Of a stretch of 64,000 bases of DNA, positions 16,864 through 25,474 are shown piece after piece. Source of the DNA: JAJRPT01 sp964465945. Lineage in GTDB: Bacteria > Bacteroidota > Ignavibacteria > Kapaibacteriales > UBA2268. Under the pieces are notes generated by a model. It made no database searches, was not told where the DNA came from, and saw only the letters and a list, made by a program, of their open reading frames with translations. The stretch spans positions 1-64,000 of the forward strand of contig CAYXMM010000008.1 in assembly GCA_964465945.1 (NCBI GenBank), given 5' to 3'. A program made the translations under genes and the position numbers. Position 1 is the first letter of the stretch. Every line of letters starts with the position of its first letter.

Positions 16864-17477
16864 TGGATTTACAAACATCACCAGTTTCAACAATTATTTT
16901 TTTTACTACGTGTATAGTAAGTTTACTTTCATTGTATAAATACCCACATTTAATTGAAAGATTTATTTTCCATCCATATAGTTTTAAGAGAAAACAACGA
17001 ATGGCGACCATTGTTACAAGCTCTATTGTGCATGGGGACTTATTCCATTTAATTTTTAATATGATGTCATTCTATTTTTTTGCCTTTCAATTGGAACAAA
17101 TTATAGGGCATTTAAACTTTTTTATAATTTATTTTTTAAGTGTAGTATTAGCATCTGTTCCATCAATATTGAAAAATGGTGATAATCCAGACTATTATGC
17201 ATTAGGTGCTTCAGGTGGAATTTCAGGTATATTATTTTCTTTTATTTTATTCTATCCTGATTCAAGCATAATGATGATGTTTATTCCATTTCCAATCCCT
17301 TCTTATATTTTTGGGGTATTATATATTGTTTGGAGCTGGTATGCTGGGAAGCATGCTAATGATAATATTGGACACGACGCACATTTATGGGGAGCACTTT
17401 CTGGAATTGTCATTACAATTATATTATATTACGAAAGTGGGATTATTCCTCATTTCATAAATAGAATAACAAATTAA
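16863..17477 (+). CDS. Rhomboid-family intramembrane serine protease
   Basis: From the ATG at 16863 the product has 204 residues and about six membrane helices. It has HGDLFHLIFNMMSF (residues 58-70), the catalytic GASGGISG with Ser117, and the catalytic His174 in HDAHLWGALSG. Rhomboids cleave transmembrane segments of other proteins. The start overlaps the preceding stop (TAATG); a GTG four codons upstream is less likely. Its substrate is unknown. Confidence 0.85.
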   Translation: MDLQTSPVSTIIFFTTCIVSLLSLYKYPHLIERFIFHPYSFKRKQRMATIVTSSIVHGDLFHLIFNMMSFYFFAFQLEQIIGHLNFFIIYFLSVVLASVPSILKNGDNPDYYALGASGGISGILFSFILFYPDSSIMMMFIPFPIPSYIFGVLYIVWSWYAGKHANDNIGHDAHLWGALSGIVITIILYYESGIIPHFINRITN

Positions 17478-17572
17478 TTAAAAAAAAATTATTTTATTAT
17501 TATGATAATTAATTGTTTTTTCTTAAATTTAACATCTTTAAATTAAAAATAGAAAATTTTAGGAGATAATTA

Positions 17573-18004
17573 ATGAGACTTAATAAGTATATTATTTCAG
17601 TTTCGGAAAAGGAAAGAACAAATTCCTTTGGCATATTATATTATATGTTAGCTAAAAATCACGAAGTTACTATTGAAGAAGGAAATTATCTTGGCTATAC
17701 AGCTCTTGCCTTACCTCGCTCTGGTATAACTCCTGAAAATTATGGGGAAAAATTCAATTCTTTAATTGCTGAACTTGCTCAAAAAAAATATCTTGATTCT
17801 ATTAATGCCATTGGTAATTATATGGAAGACTTTTCGCTTACAGCTAAAAAACAAGCTCTTTTATATGGAATTGAAGCAATTCTTGTTGATGGAGTGATTG
17901 ATAATGAGGAAAGAGATTTATTATATAAACTTAAAGAAATAGCAAATGTTTCAGATGAGGAATATGATATGATGTGGGAACTCTCTGCAATTAGATTAGC
18001 ATAA
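17573..18004 (+). CDS. TerB-like helical protein
   Basis: The 143-residue product has an N-terminal part I do not recognise and a C-terminal helical region with DGVIDNEERDLLYKLKEIA, resembling the acidic metal-binding segment of TerB-like proteins. TTAGGAGATAA gives a good ribosome site before the ATG. It ends in a strong terminator. The fold assignment is moderate and the function unknown. Confidence 0.5.
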   Translation: MRLNKYIISVSEKERTNSFGILYYMLAKNHEVTIEEGNYLGYTALALPRSGITPENYGEKFNSLIAELAQKKYLDSINAIGNYMEDFSLTAKKQALLYGIEAILVDGVIDNEERDLLYKLKEIANVSDEEYDMMWELSAIRLA

Positions 18005-18010
18005 AAAATC

Positions 18011-18036
18011 AAGGACTTTTTCAAGTCCTTTTTTTG
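18011..18036 (+). terminator. Intrinsic terminator abutting the next start codon
   Basis: AAGGACTT / AAGTCCTT hairpin with loop TTTC followed by five more T. Its T tract ends 3 nt before the ATG of the amidohydrolase gene at 18038. Confidence 0.8.
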
Positions 18037-18037
18037 T

Positions 18038-19324
18038 ATGAAGTTAAAAATAAAAAATAAATTCACTGATAGGTTTATTGAATTAAATTTTAATAACAAA
18101 GACATTACAATTAATGGTCTTAGAGATTCTCATTGTCATTTAGTTTGGCTTGGGCTAAGCGAAGTTGGTCTAAACCTTGAAAAATGTAATTCTTTTCAAG
18201 AATTGATTGATAGTACATTAGAATATACTAAAAAAAATACTAACACTTGGATTATTGGGAGGGGCTGGAATGATGAAAAGTGGAATAATCAAGAAATAGA
18301 ATATCGTCAAGAACTTGATAAATACTTTCCGAATATTCCAGTCTATTTAAAAAGAATTGACGGACATGCTGCAATTCTTAACTCAAAAGCTCTAAATGAA
18401 GCAAGTATCACCTCTAATACTATTGACCCATTGGGTGGAAAAATAATAAAAGACGTACATAATAATCCAACTGGTTTGCTTATTGACAATGCTTTAGAAA
18501 TTGTAAATAATGTCATTCCAAATTATTCTGATGATGAGCTCATAAATTACATTTTAACTGCCCAGAATAAGTGCTTGGAGTATGGGCTTTATGAAGTAAA
18601 TGATATGGATGTCTATTTAGAATGGTTACCTGTTTTCAACTATTTAGCACAAGAAAGTAAGTTGGATTTAAAAATTAAATCTTATATACGTGGCTTTGAT
18701 AGAGGGTTTTTAACTAAAAAAATACTTCCTTATGAAATTAATAATTTAGAAATTGTCGGCTTAAAATTTTATTCAGATGGCGCCTTGGGTTCAAGAGGAG
18801 CTGCTTTAATTGAAGACTATAGTGATAATGCTGGTAATAAAGGTATATTTTTGATTGATGAGGCAACTTTTATAGATTTAGCTTCACAGGGTATTGAGCG
18901 GTCTTTCGAAATCTCAACTCATGCTATTGGAGATATGGCGAATAGATTTACTTTGAATGTTTATGAAAAACTTAGAAAATCATACCCAAAAGCGAAATTC
19001 CGTATCGAACACAGCCAAATGGTTCATCCTATTGATATAATTAGATATAAAACAATTAACGTAAGTTCTGCAATCCAGCCGATACATTGTATCAGTGATG
19101 AGAAAATGGCAGTTGCAAGAATTGGCGAAAGAGTTCAATATGCTTATCCTTGGAAGTCGTTAATTAACTTAGGGATTGATGTTTCTGGTGGTTCGGACTT
19201 TCCAATTGAAAGCTTAGACCCTTTGCTTGGAATAAAGGCACTTGTTGAACCAAATATTTTATGGCAAGAAAATGAGAAGATAGATTTAGAAACTGCTTTA
19301 AAGATTTATGGTGTAATTAAATAA
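18038..19324 (+). CDS. YtcJ-like metal-dependent amidohydrolase, short form
   Basis: The 428-residue product keeps the YtcJ-family core: metal motif RDSHCHLVWLG near residue 30, KFYSDGALGSRG, STHAIGDMA, FRIEHSQMV and SGGSDFPIESLDP. YtcJ-like enzymes hydrolyse amide bonds of unknown natural substrates. Family members usually exceed 500 residues; here the N-terminal strands are short and the protein stops at ALKIYGVIK, before the usual distal part with the GKxAD segment. The ATG lies directly after a terminator T tract with no ribosome site, so readthrough or leaderless expression is possible. Confidence 0.7.
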   Translation: MKLKIKNKFTDRFIELNFNNKDITINGLRDSHCHLVWLGLSEVGLNLEKCNSFQELIDSTLEYTKKNTNTWIIGRGWNDEKWNNQEIEYRQELDKYFPNIPVYLKRIDGHAAILNSKALNEASITSNTIDPLGGKIIKDVHNNPTGLLIDNALEIVNNVIPNYSDDELINYILTAQNKCLEYGLYEVNDMDVYLEWLPVFNYLAQESKLDLKIKSYIRGFDRGFLTKKILPYEINNLEIVGLKFYSDGALGSRGAALIEDYSDNAGNKGIFLIDEATFIDLASQGIERSFEISTHAIGDMANRFTLNVYEKLRKSYPKAKFRIEHSQMVHPIDIIRYKTINVSSAIQPIHCISDEKMAVARIGERVQYAYPWKSLINLGIDVSGGSDFPIESLDPLLGIKALVEPNILWQENEKIDLETALKIYGVIK

Positions 19325-19362
19325 TTTTATTAAGTTTGCTATTTAACTAATGCGAAAACTCT

Positions 19363-20853
19363 ATGAAAAAATATGATTTGTGTGTAATAGGTGGAGGTCC
19401 TTCGGGATATGCTGCAGTAATGCGAGCAATGGATTTCGGAAAGAAAGTAGCGTTTATTGAAAAAGAAAGGTTAGGTGGAGCTGGAATTTGGAATGGGGCT
19501 TTAACGTCAAAAACTATGTGGGAACTCTCGGCTAATTATACTACAAGTCAAGCTATTGGCTTAGGGTATAGGGCTTATGATTCGGAAATAGTTTTTAGTG
19601 AAGTTTTAAACCAAATGAATCAAGCAACTTTTGAGAAATATGCGCAACTTAAAACACAAATTGATTATTTTCATAGGAAAGGATTAATTGACTTTTTTAA
19701 TGGTCATGGGAAGTTAAAGACTAAAAATGAGATTGAAATTTCTTATAAAGATGGACAATCAGAACTAATTTGGGCTGATAATACAGTCCTTGCTATTGGT
19801 TCAAGACCTCGCTATGTTCCAAATATTGAGATCGATGAGAAGACTATAATGACCTCGGATGGTATCCACTCAATCACTCATTTACCTGAATCAATGGTAA
19901 TCTTAGGAGCAGGGGTTATCGGGTCTGAGTTCGCTACCATTTTTTCAAATTACGGAAAAACAAAAGTTTATATTATTGATAAGCAAGATAAGATTTTACC
20001 TTTTGAAGATAGGGACTTAGCTGATATTGTGGCTTCAAATTTACAAGAGTCCGGAGTCACTATTCATTATGGTTCTGACCTTGTGAGAATGGAAGTCGTA
20101 GATGGTCGGGTTGAGTATGAAATTAATGTTGATGGTAGAACAGAGATTTATAATGTTGAAAAGGCGCTTATTTCTGTTGGTAGAGTGCCGAATATAGAGA
20201 ATTTGGGCTTAGAGAATGTAGGAATAAAGATTAATAGTAGAGGGTATTGCATTGACGATGATACTCAAACTTGTGTCGATAATATTTATGCAGTAGGGGA
20301 TTTTACTGCTGATATTGCTCTTGTAAATGTTGGCGAATTGGAAGGTAGATATGCAGTAGAAAGAATTTTTGGCTCACCGAAGCGTAAAATTAACTATGAT
20401 AATATTTCTACAATTATGTTCTTAAATCCTGCTATTGTTGGCGTAGGATATAATGAGATTAAATGCCGACAGATGAATATACCTTATAAAGTTGCTACAA
20501 TGCACTATAAGTTTGTAAATCGTGCAATAGCAATGAGGAAAACAGAAGGACTTTTTAAAATTTTGGTTACAAATGATGAAGAAATGAAAGTACTTGGAAT
20601 GCGCGCCTGCGGAAGGCACGCTTCAAGTACTATTGAATCTATTGCTTTGTTGATTGACAAAGGACTAAGTATTCACGAACTTGCTGAACTTATTCACCCT
20701 CACCCTTCAATCACAGAAGGAATACAAGAATGTGCGAGAATGCTTTGTGGAAAATCTATTATTAAACCTGAAATCTTTAATATGGATTTGAAATGTTATA
20801 GTGTTTCTGCCGAAGGTAGAATGAGTCCAATCATTCATTACACGGAAGCATAA
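19363..20853 (+). CDS. FAD-dependent pyridine nucleotide oxidoreductase, lipoamide dehydrogenase fold without redox cysteines
   Basis: The 496-residue product has an FAD Rossmann motif GGGPSGYAAVM at about 10-20, an NAD(P) motif GAGVIGSEFATIF, the second FAD motif YAVGDFT and the dimer-interface HPHPSITEGIQE that carries the His-Glu pair. The redox box that reads GGTCLNVGCIPSK in lipoamide dehydrogenase is GGAGIWNGALTSK here, so both cysteines are absent. It cannot use the classical dithiol mechanism and may act as a flavin hydride-transfer enzyme. Physiological substrate unknown. Confidence 0.8.
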   Translation: MKKYDLCVIGGGPSGYAAVMRAMDFGKKVAFIEKERLGGAGIWNGALTSKTMWELSANYTTSQAIGLGYRAYDSEIVFSEVLNQMNQATFEKYAQLKTQIDYFHRKGLIDFFNGHGKLKTKNEIEISYKDGQSELIWADNTVLAIGSRPRYVPNIEIDEKTIMTSDGIHSITHLPESMVILGAGVIGSEFATIFSNYGKTKVYIIDKQDKILPFEDRDLADIVASNLQESGVTIHYGSDLVRMEVVDGRVEYEINVDGRTEIYNVEKALISVGRVPNIENLGLENVGIKINSRGYCIDDDTQTCVDNIYAVGDFTADIALVNVGELEGRYAVERIFGSPKRKINYDNISTIMFLNPAIVGVGYNEIKCRQMNIPYKVATMHYKFVNRAIAMRKTEGLFKILVTNDEEMKVLGMRACGRHASSTIESIALLIDKGLSIHELAELIHPHPSITEGIQECARMLCGKSIIKPEIFNMDLKCYSVSAEGRMSPIIHYTEA

Positions 20854-20876
20854 TTTTTATTTGAGTCTTAGTTAAG

Positions 20877-20907
20877 CTAAGTAATTAACAATTACTTAGT
20901 TTTTTTT
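20877..20907 (+). terminator. Intrinsic terminator after the flavoprotein gene
   Basis: CTAAGTAATT / AATTACTTAG hairpin with loop AAC followed by eight T. Confidence 0.75.
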
Positions 20908-20928
20908 ATCCTCTTTTTAATTTAAAAA

Positions 20929-21852
20929 TTGAAAATAATAAAGAATTATATTGAATTAGGACAAGTTGCAGAGCAACTTAAAAACGATGAATTAGTTGTC
21001 ATTCCAACAGAGACAGTCTATGGCTTAGCTGCAAACGCACTTAGTGAAACAGCAGTCAAGAAAATTTTCTTAGTTAAAGGACGCCCTCAGGATAACCCCT
21101 TAATCATTCATACTAATTCAAAAGAGAATATTTATAAATATACGATAAATCAACCAAACTATATTGAAGCTTTTATAGATAAATTTATGCCTGGTCCTTT
21201 GACATTAGTGCTTGATAAAGCAGAGATTGTTCCAAGTATTGTTTCCGCTGGATTAACTACTATAGGAATTAGAATACCGAATAATGCTATTACATTAGAA
21301 CTTTTAAGGTTAGTTGATTTACCTCTTGCAGCACCTTCAGCAAATAAGTCTGGTCGCCCAAGTCCTACAAAGATTGAACATATAATTGCAGATTATGGGA
21401 TTGATTTTGAAGGAATTTACGCTTGTATTGATGATGATGAATGCCAAGTGGGAATTGAATCAACTATAATCAAATGTGAACCAAATAAAGTTCAAGTTTT
21501 AAGACCTGGAGTAATTAGTAAAGAAGATATTCAAAATATAATAGATATTGAAGTAATCGAGTATCAAGGGAGTGAATTACTTTCACCAGGGATGCGATAT
21601 AAGCATTATTCGCCGAACATTCCAATTTTAATGTCTGCTATTTTTGATGAAAATCTAAGAACGTTGAACTTAACTTATAAACAAAACATTCAACATTTAC
21701 GTAATGTAATGGACTTTGATGAACATTCTCTATATGACATATATAGAAATGCTGAATCAATGGGCTATGTAAAAATTAATATAATAGAAAGTATTGAACT
21801 CGTTAATAATAAGGGTTTATTTAATAGAGTTTTAAGGTCATTAGAAAAGTAA
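20929..21852 (+). CDS. tsaC: L-threonylcarbamoyladenylate synthase, Sua5-type
   Basis: The 307-residue product has the YrdC/TsaC domain (PTETVYGLAANA at 26-37, KGRPQDNPL, APSANKSGRPSPT) and the Sua5 linker SPGMRYKHYSP, followed by a C-terminal Sua5 domain. It makes threonylcarbamoyl-AMP for t6A in ANN-decoding tRNAs. No ATG is available near the start; TTG at 20929 gives a normal N-terminus. No clear ribosome site precedes it. Confidence 0.85.
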   Translation: MKIIKNYIELGQVAEQLKNDELVVIPTETVYGLAANALSETAVKKIFLVKGRPQDNPLIIHTNSKENIYKYTINQPNYIEAFIDKFMPGPLTLVLDKAEIVPSIVSAGLTTIGIRIPNNAITLELLRLVDLPLAAPSANKSGRPSPTKIEHIIADYGIDFEGIYACIDDDECQVGIESTIIKCEPNKVQVLRPGVISKEDIQNIIDIEVIEYQGSELLSPGMRYKHYSPNIPILMSAIFDENLRTLNLTYKQNIQHLRNVMDFDEHSLYDIYRNAESMGYVKINIIESIELVNNKGLFNRVLRSLEK

Positions 21853-21891
21853 TCATTTTGCTAAAAATGGTTTAATTAAATTAATATTTCT

Positions 21892-21899
21892 TAATTTTG
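21892..21899 (+). promoter_or_regulatory. Putative -7 element TAATTTTG upstream of hutH
   Basis: Matches TAnnTTTG and lies 20 bp before the hutH ATG; no -33 box at consensus spacing. Confidence 0.3.
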
Positions 21900-21919
21900 G
21901 GTTTTATAATTTATAAAAA

Positions 21920-23443
21920 ATGAAAATGATCGAATTAAATGGCAAAAATTTAGATGTATGTAAAGTTATTGATATTGCAAGAAATAACTCGCAAGTTAGT
22001 ATTGCACCAAAAAGCTTAGAGAAAATTCAAAAATGTAGAGCGTTTTTAGAAGATAAGGTCGCTAATAAAGAAGTGATGTATGGAGTGAATACGGGTATTG
22101 GTGAATTTTCTGAGATAATTTTACCAGATGAAAAATTACGAGATTTTCAAAAATACTTAATTTATAATCATTCTGCCGGAATAGGTGAACCCGCTAAAAT
22201 TGAATATGTGCGTGGAGCAATGGCTGGAAGAATTAATGTTCATGCAAATGGATTTTCCGCAATAAGACCAGAAATAACTAAAACGTTAGTTGAAATGTTA
22301 AACAAAGGTGTAACTCCTGTTGTTGCACAAAAAGGTTCGGTTGGAGCATGTGGCGATTTAGCTCCAATGTCTCAAATTGCCCAAACTTTAATGGGTGAAG
22401 GAGAAGTTTTCTACAAAGGTGAGCGACTTCAGACAAGAGTAGCATTTGAAAAAGCTGGGATTACCATACCAGGTTTAGATGTTAGAGATGGATTAGGAAC
22501 AATAAACGGCTCTAATCTACTAACTGCAATGTCAGCAATTCATATAAATGATTTTGATAATTTAGTAAAGCATGCAGAAATTGCAGCGGCTATGTCATTA
22601 GAAGCTCTTATGGCAAACCTGAAACCATACAATGATAAAATTCATTCTGTTAGGGGTTTCCAAGGTGCTATTAAGTCAGCAAGTGTAATTAGAAGAATGG
22701 TTGAGGGTAGTGAATTACTTTCTGGAAAAATTAAAATTAAAGTACAAGACGCTTACTCAATGCGCTCAACTCCACAAGTGGTTGGGGCGACAAGAGATGC
22801 TTTGAACTGGGCAAAAAGTCAAGTTGAAATTGAATTAAATGGAGTTGGAGACAATCCAATTTTTGATAGTGATGAGAAAATGGTCTATTCGGGTGCAAAC
22901 TTCCAAGGGACTCCTGTAAGTTTGCCTATGGATATGGCTGGTGCATCAATAACAATGATGTGTGTATTGTCCGAAAGAAGACTAAATAGATTGCTGAATC
23001 CTGCTTTATCACAAGGGCTTCCAGCATTCTTAACGAAAGACCCTGGCTTTTTTAGTGGATTAATGCTATCACAATATACTGCTGATAGTTTAATTGTTGA
23101 ACAAAGAATTTTATCAGCCCCTGCATCTGTTCAATCTATTCCTGCTGCTGCTGACCAAGAAGATTTTGTGTCTATGGGAATGAATACAGCATTGAAAAAT
23201 GAAAAAATTAGGGATAATGCATTCGGTATTTTAGGAATAGAATTAATGGCTGCGGCGCAAGCACTAAACTTTAGAAAGTTTAGCACAGGAAAAGGAACAA
23301 GTGTTGCTTTCCAAGCTATTCGCGAAGTTGTAGATTTCCTTGATATTGATAGACCTTTGCATTATGACCATGACAAAATGGTGGAACTTGTTAAATCAAA
23401 TGAGATTATAAGAAAAGTAGAAAGCGTTTTAGGTGAAATATAA
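21920..23443 (+). CDS. hutH: Histidine/aromatic amino acid ammonia-lyase with A-C-G MIO motif
   Basis: The 507-residue product is a full-length MIO ammonia-lyase: YGVNTGIGEF, NHSAGIGEP (keeping the substrate-side His of HAL), GSVGACGDLAPM and QEDFVSMGMNTAL. The MIO cofactor normally forms from Ala-Ser-Gly; here the middle residue is Cys144 (codon TGT at 22349-22351). In the QED-VSM block the usual His is Phe. HAL makes urocanate and ammonia from histidine, but no hutU, hutI or hutG lies nearby, and the substitutions leave the substrate open (His, Phe or Tyr). Confidence 0.8.
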   Translation: MKMIELNGKNLDVCKVIDIARNNSQVSIAPKSLEKIQKCRAFLEDKVANKEVMYGVNTGIGEFSEIILPDEKLRDFQKYLIYNHSAGIGEPAKIEYVRGAMAGRINVHANGFSAIRPEITKTLVEMLNKGVTPVVAQKGSVGACGDLAPMSQIAQTLMGEGEVFYKGERLQTRVAFEKAGITIPGLDVRDGLGTINGSNLLTAMSAIHINDFDNLVKHAEIAAAMSLEALMANLKPYNDKIHSVRGFQGAIKSASVIRRMVEGSELLSGKIKIKVQDAYSMRSTPQVVGATRDALNWAKSQVEIELNGVGDNPIFDSDEKMVYSGANFQGTPVSLPMDMAGASITMMCVLSERRLNRLLNPALSQGLPAFLTKDPGFFSGLMLSQYTADSLIVEQRILSAPASVQSIPAAADQEDFVSMGMNTALKNEKIRDNAFGILGIELMAAAQALNFRKFSTGKGTSVAFQAIREVVDFLDIDRPLHYDHDKMVELVKSNEIIRKVESVLGEI

Positions 23444-23474
23444 ATTTGCCTTTCGAACTTATAATTATTTTTAG

Positions 23475-23482
23475 TAAATTTG
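23475..23482 (+). promoter_or_regulatory. Putative -7 element TAAATTTG upstream of the exported-protein cluster
   Basis: Matches TAnnTTTG; a TTTC lies 20 bp upstream in the -33 position. The ATG is 50 bp downstream with AGGAG before it. Confidence 0.4.
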
Positions 23483-23531
23483 TTAATTAATATAATTCAA
23501 ATAATTTTTTAATCTTTTTAGGAGTTTTTAT

Positions 23532-24473
23532 ATGCTAAATAAAGCAAAAAACATATTCTTTGCATTAGTTGCAATGTCGGTTATTTTTGTTGGCTGTGAA
23601 GAAACAACAGACCCTGTAAATAAGCCATTACCAGCAGCCCCAACAAATTTACAGGCTACTTCAATTAGTGAAACAACTGTTAACATCAGGTTTGATGCGT
23701 CAACAGATAATGATTCAACTGGATTTATTGGATACGAAATTGAAATCATTGATGCGGCTGGGAATGCTGTTGGTACTGATACTCTTACAGCACAAGCATC
23801 TGCTTCTGGCTATTTAACTTCAATTTCTAACTTAGAAGAAGGAAAAGTTTATAGCTTTAATGTGTCTGCTATGAATGATAACGGAAAAAGCGAAGCAGCT
23901 ACTGTAAAATGGTCTCCTGCTTTTAGACTTAACACGACAATCAATAATGTTGCGATTAAAGTTTATGGCTCTAAATCTCAATATGGTTCTGGATTAAAAA
24001 TTTATTCAGAAGATGAATTTGGTGATAAAGGACCAGAAGTTTTAACTGTTGCTAAAAAAGCAATGTGGAATTTAGCTTTTGATGACACTCAAAGTAAGGT
24101 TAGATTTGGTTCAGCTGATGCTGTTTCTGTAGGTGCTAATAGCGATAATCCTACAAACCCAGCTCAAATTAGCAACAAATTATATGACGTAACTTCATTA
24201 GACGAAGTATTTGACTCACAAGCTTTAAGTCAAGGTTCTTTTACTTCTAATTTAATTGACTTAGGTTCTCCAGTTTATACAAATAACAAAGGTATCGTTT
24301 TAGTTTTTAGAATTAAAAATGATGATAATACTTATAACTATGGAAAAATCTTAATTAAAAAAGACACTGATGGTAACTTTGTATTTAATGATGGCCAAGA
24401 TGATAACTATCTTGATTGCGTTATTTCATACCAAAGAACTTCTGATGTACCTTATGCAAAAATTGGATTTTAA
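23532..24473 (+). CDS. Lipoprotein with fibronectin type III domain
   Basis: The 313-residue product has a lipoprotein signal peptide with lipobox VGC (Cys22), a Pro-rich linker, and an FN3 domain at about 35-125 (APTNLQATSISETTVNIRF through YSFNVSAMNDNGKS). The remaining 190 residues, beginning around NNVAIKVYGSKSQYG, are beta-rich and unrecognised. The ribosome site TTAGGAG lies 8 nt before the ATG. Two smaller exported paralogues follow within 20 bp, and codon use looks well adapted, suggesting good expression. Confidence 0.7.
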   Translation: MLNKAKNIFFALVAMSVIFVGCEETTDPVNKPLPAAPTNLQATSISETTVNIRFDASTDNDSTGFIGYEIEIIDAAGNAVGTDTLTAQASASGYLTSISNLEEGKVYSFNVSAMNDNGKSEAATVKWSPAFRLNTTINNVAIKVYGSKSQYGSGLKIYSEDEFGDKGPEVLTVAKKAMWNLAFDDTQSKVRFGSADAVSVGANSDNPTNPAQISNKLYDVTSLDEVFDSQALSQGSFTSNLIDLGSPVYTNNKGIVLVFRIKNDDNTYNYGKILIKKDTDGNFVFNDGQDDNYLDCVISYQRTSDVPYAKIGF

Positions 24474-24492
24474 TTTTAATTAAGGATAAACA

Positions 24493-24837
24493 ATGAAAAA
24501 CATTAAATTAATCACAAGTTCAGTTTTTATTATTTTACTTCTTTCTGCGGTTTATAGTTTATATGCTGCTGAAGTTAAAGGTAAAACTGTTAGTTTAAGT
24601 GCTGTTGTAACTGGTGCTAATGCAGACCTAACAAAAGAGCAAGCAGTTGAATATGTTAAAACAGGTAAACCACTTGCTTTCAAAACAAGCAAAGGCGAAA
24701 TCTATTTAGTATTTAACACTGACGGATCTCTTGCTGACAAAAACTTAGCTTTAAATGCTGGCACAGAGTACACAATCACTGGGAAAGTCCATAACAAAAA
24801 GGGCTTAAAATATATTATTGCTGACAAGTTTAATTAA
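24493..24837 (+). CDS. Small exported protein, copy 1 of a tandem paralogous domain
   Basis: The 114-residue product has a signal peptide (residues 1-26) and a single domain of about 85 residues: VTGANADLTKEQAV, GEIYLVFNTDGSLADK and a C-terminal IIADKF. The same pattern recurs in the C-terminal half of the next gene, so these are tandem paralogues. The strand pattern could fit a small beta barrel such as an OB fold, but I do not recognise the family. AAGGATAAAC precedes the ATG. Confidence 0.65.
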   Translation: MKNIKLITSSVFIILLLSAVYSLYAAEVKGKTVSLSAVVTGANADLTKEQAVEYVKTGKPLAFKTSKGEIYLVFNTDGSLADKNLALNAGTEYTITGKVHNKKGLKYIIADKFN

Positions 24838-24845
24838 GGAGAGAA

Positions 24846-25382
24846 ATGAAATATTTAATAGCAATTTTTACTTTAGCTTTTTTGCTTATTTCTTGCGGTG
24901 GCAATAAAACCGAAGAAACAAAACCTGAAGAAGTTACTGAACAAGTTGAACAAACAACTCCTGAAGCAACTGAAACAGTAGAACAAGCTCCAGCAGTTGA
25001 AGAGAAAGTAGAAGAGGTTAAAGAAGTAGCTCAAACAGGAGTAACTGAACCAGCTTCTACTAAAAAAACAGAAGAACTTGCTTCTGGTGTTAATAAAGTA
25101 ACAAAAGGTAAAGGTGAATGGTCTGGTAATGTAGTAATGTTATCAAACTTCGTTACTGGCAGTGCTAAAAACTTAACAAAAGAAGAAGCAGTAGCAAGCG
25201 TTAAAGGTAAACAAATGATTGCTTTCGTTGTTGATGGCACTCCTTATCTTGTATTTAATACAGATGGTAGCTATGCAAACAAAGCATTAGCAACAGCTCT
25301 TGCAGATGGCATTGTGAATATTAAAGGTAAAATGAATGTTGTTGGCGGAATGAACACAATCATCGCCGATATTATTGAATAA
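24846..25382 (+). CDS. Lipoprotein with Glu/Thr-rich linker and copy 2 of the tandem domain
   Basis: The 178-residue product has a lipobox ISC (Cys17), a Glu/Thr/Pro/Val-rich spacer at about 22-75, and a C-terminal domain at about 95-178 (VTGSAKNLTKEEAV, YLVFNTDGSYANK, IIADII) homologous to the whole mature protein encoded just upstream. AAGGAGAGAA precedes the ATG and the gap is only 8 bp. The spacer suggests a tether reaching out from the membrane. Function unknown. Confidence 0.7.
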   Translation: MKYLIAIFTLAFLLISCGGNKTEETKPEEVTEQVEQTTPEATETVEQAPAVEEKVEEVKEVAQTGVTEPASTKKTEELASGVNKVTKGKGEWSGNVVMLSNFVTGSAKNLTKEEAVASVKGKQMIAFVVDGTPYLVFNTDGSYANKALATALADGIVNIKGKMNVVGGMNTIIADIIE

Positions 25383-25403
25383 ATTATCTTTATTAATAAC
25401 TTA

Positions 25404-25446
25404 ATGCCCCAATTGAGGTAAGACTCTTTTGGGGTATTTTTTTTTG
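25404..25446 (+). terminator. Intrinsic terminator after the exported-protein cluster
   Basis: CCCCAA..GAG / CTC..TTGGGG stem with loop GTAAGA (with a small internal T mismatch), followed by a T-rich tract of about 12 nt. Confidence 0.75.
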
Positions 25447-25474
25447 ATTTAACTATTAAATTTTGCCTCGATAT

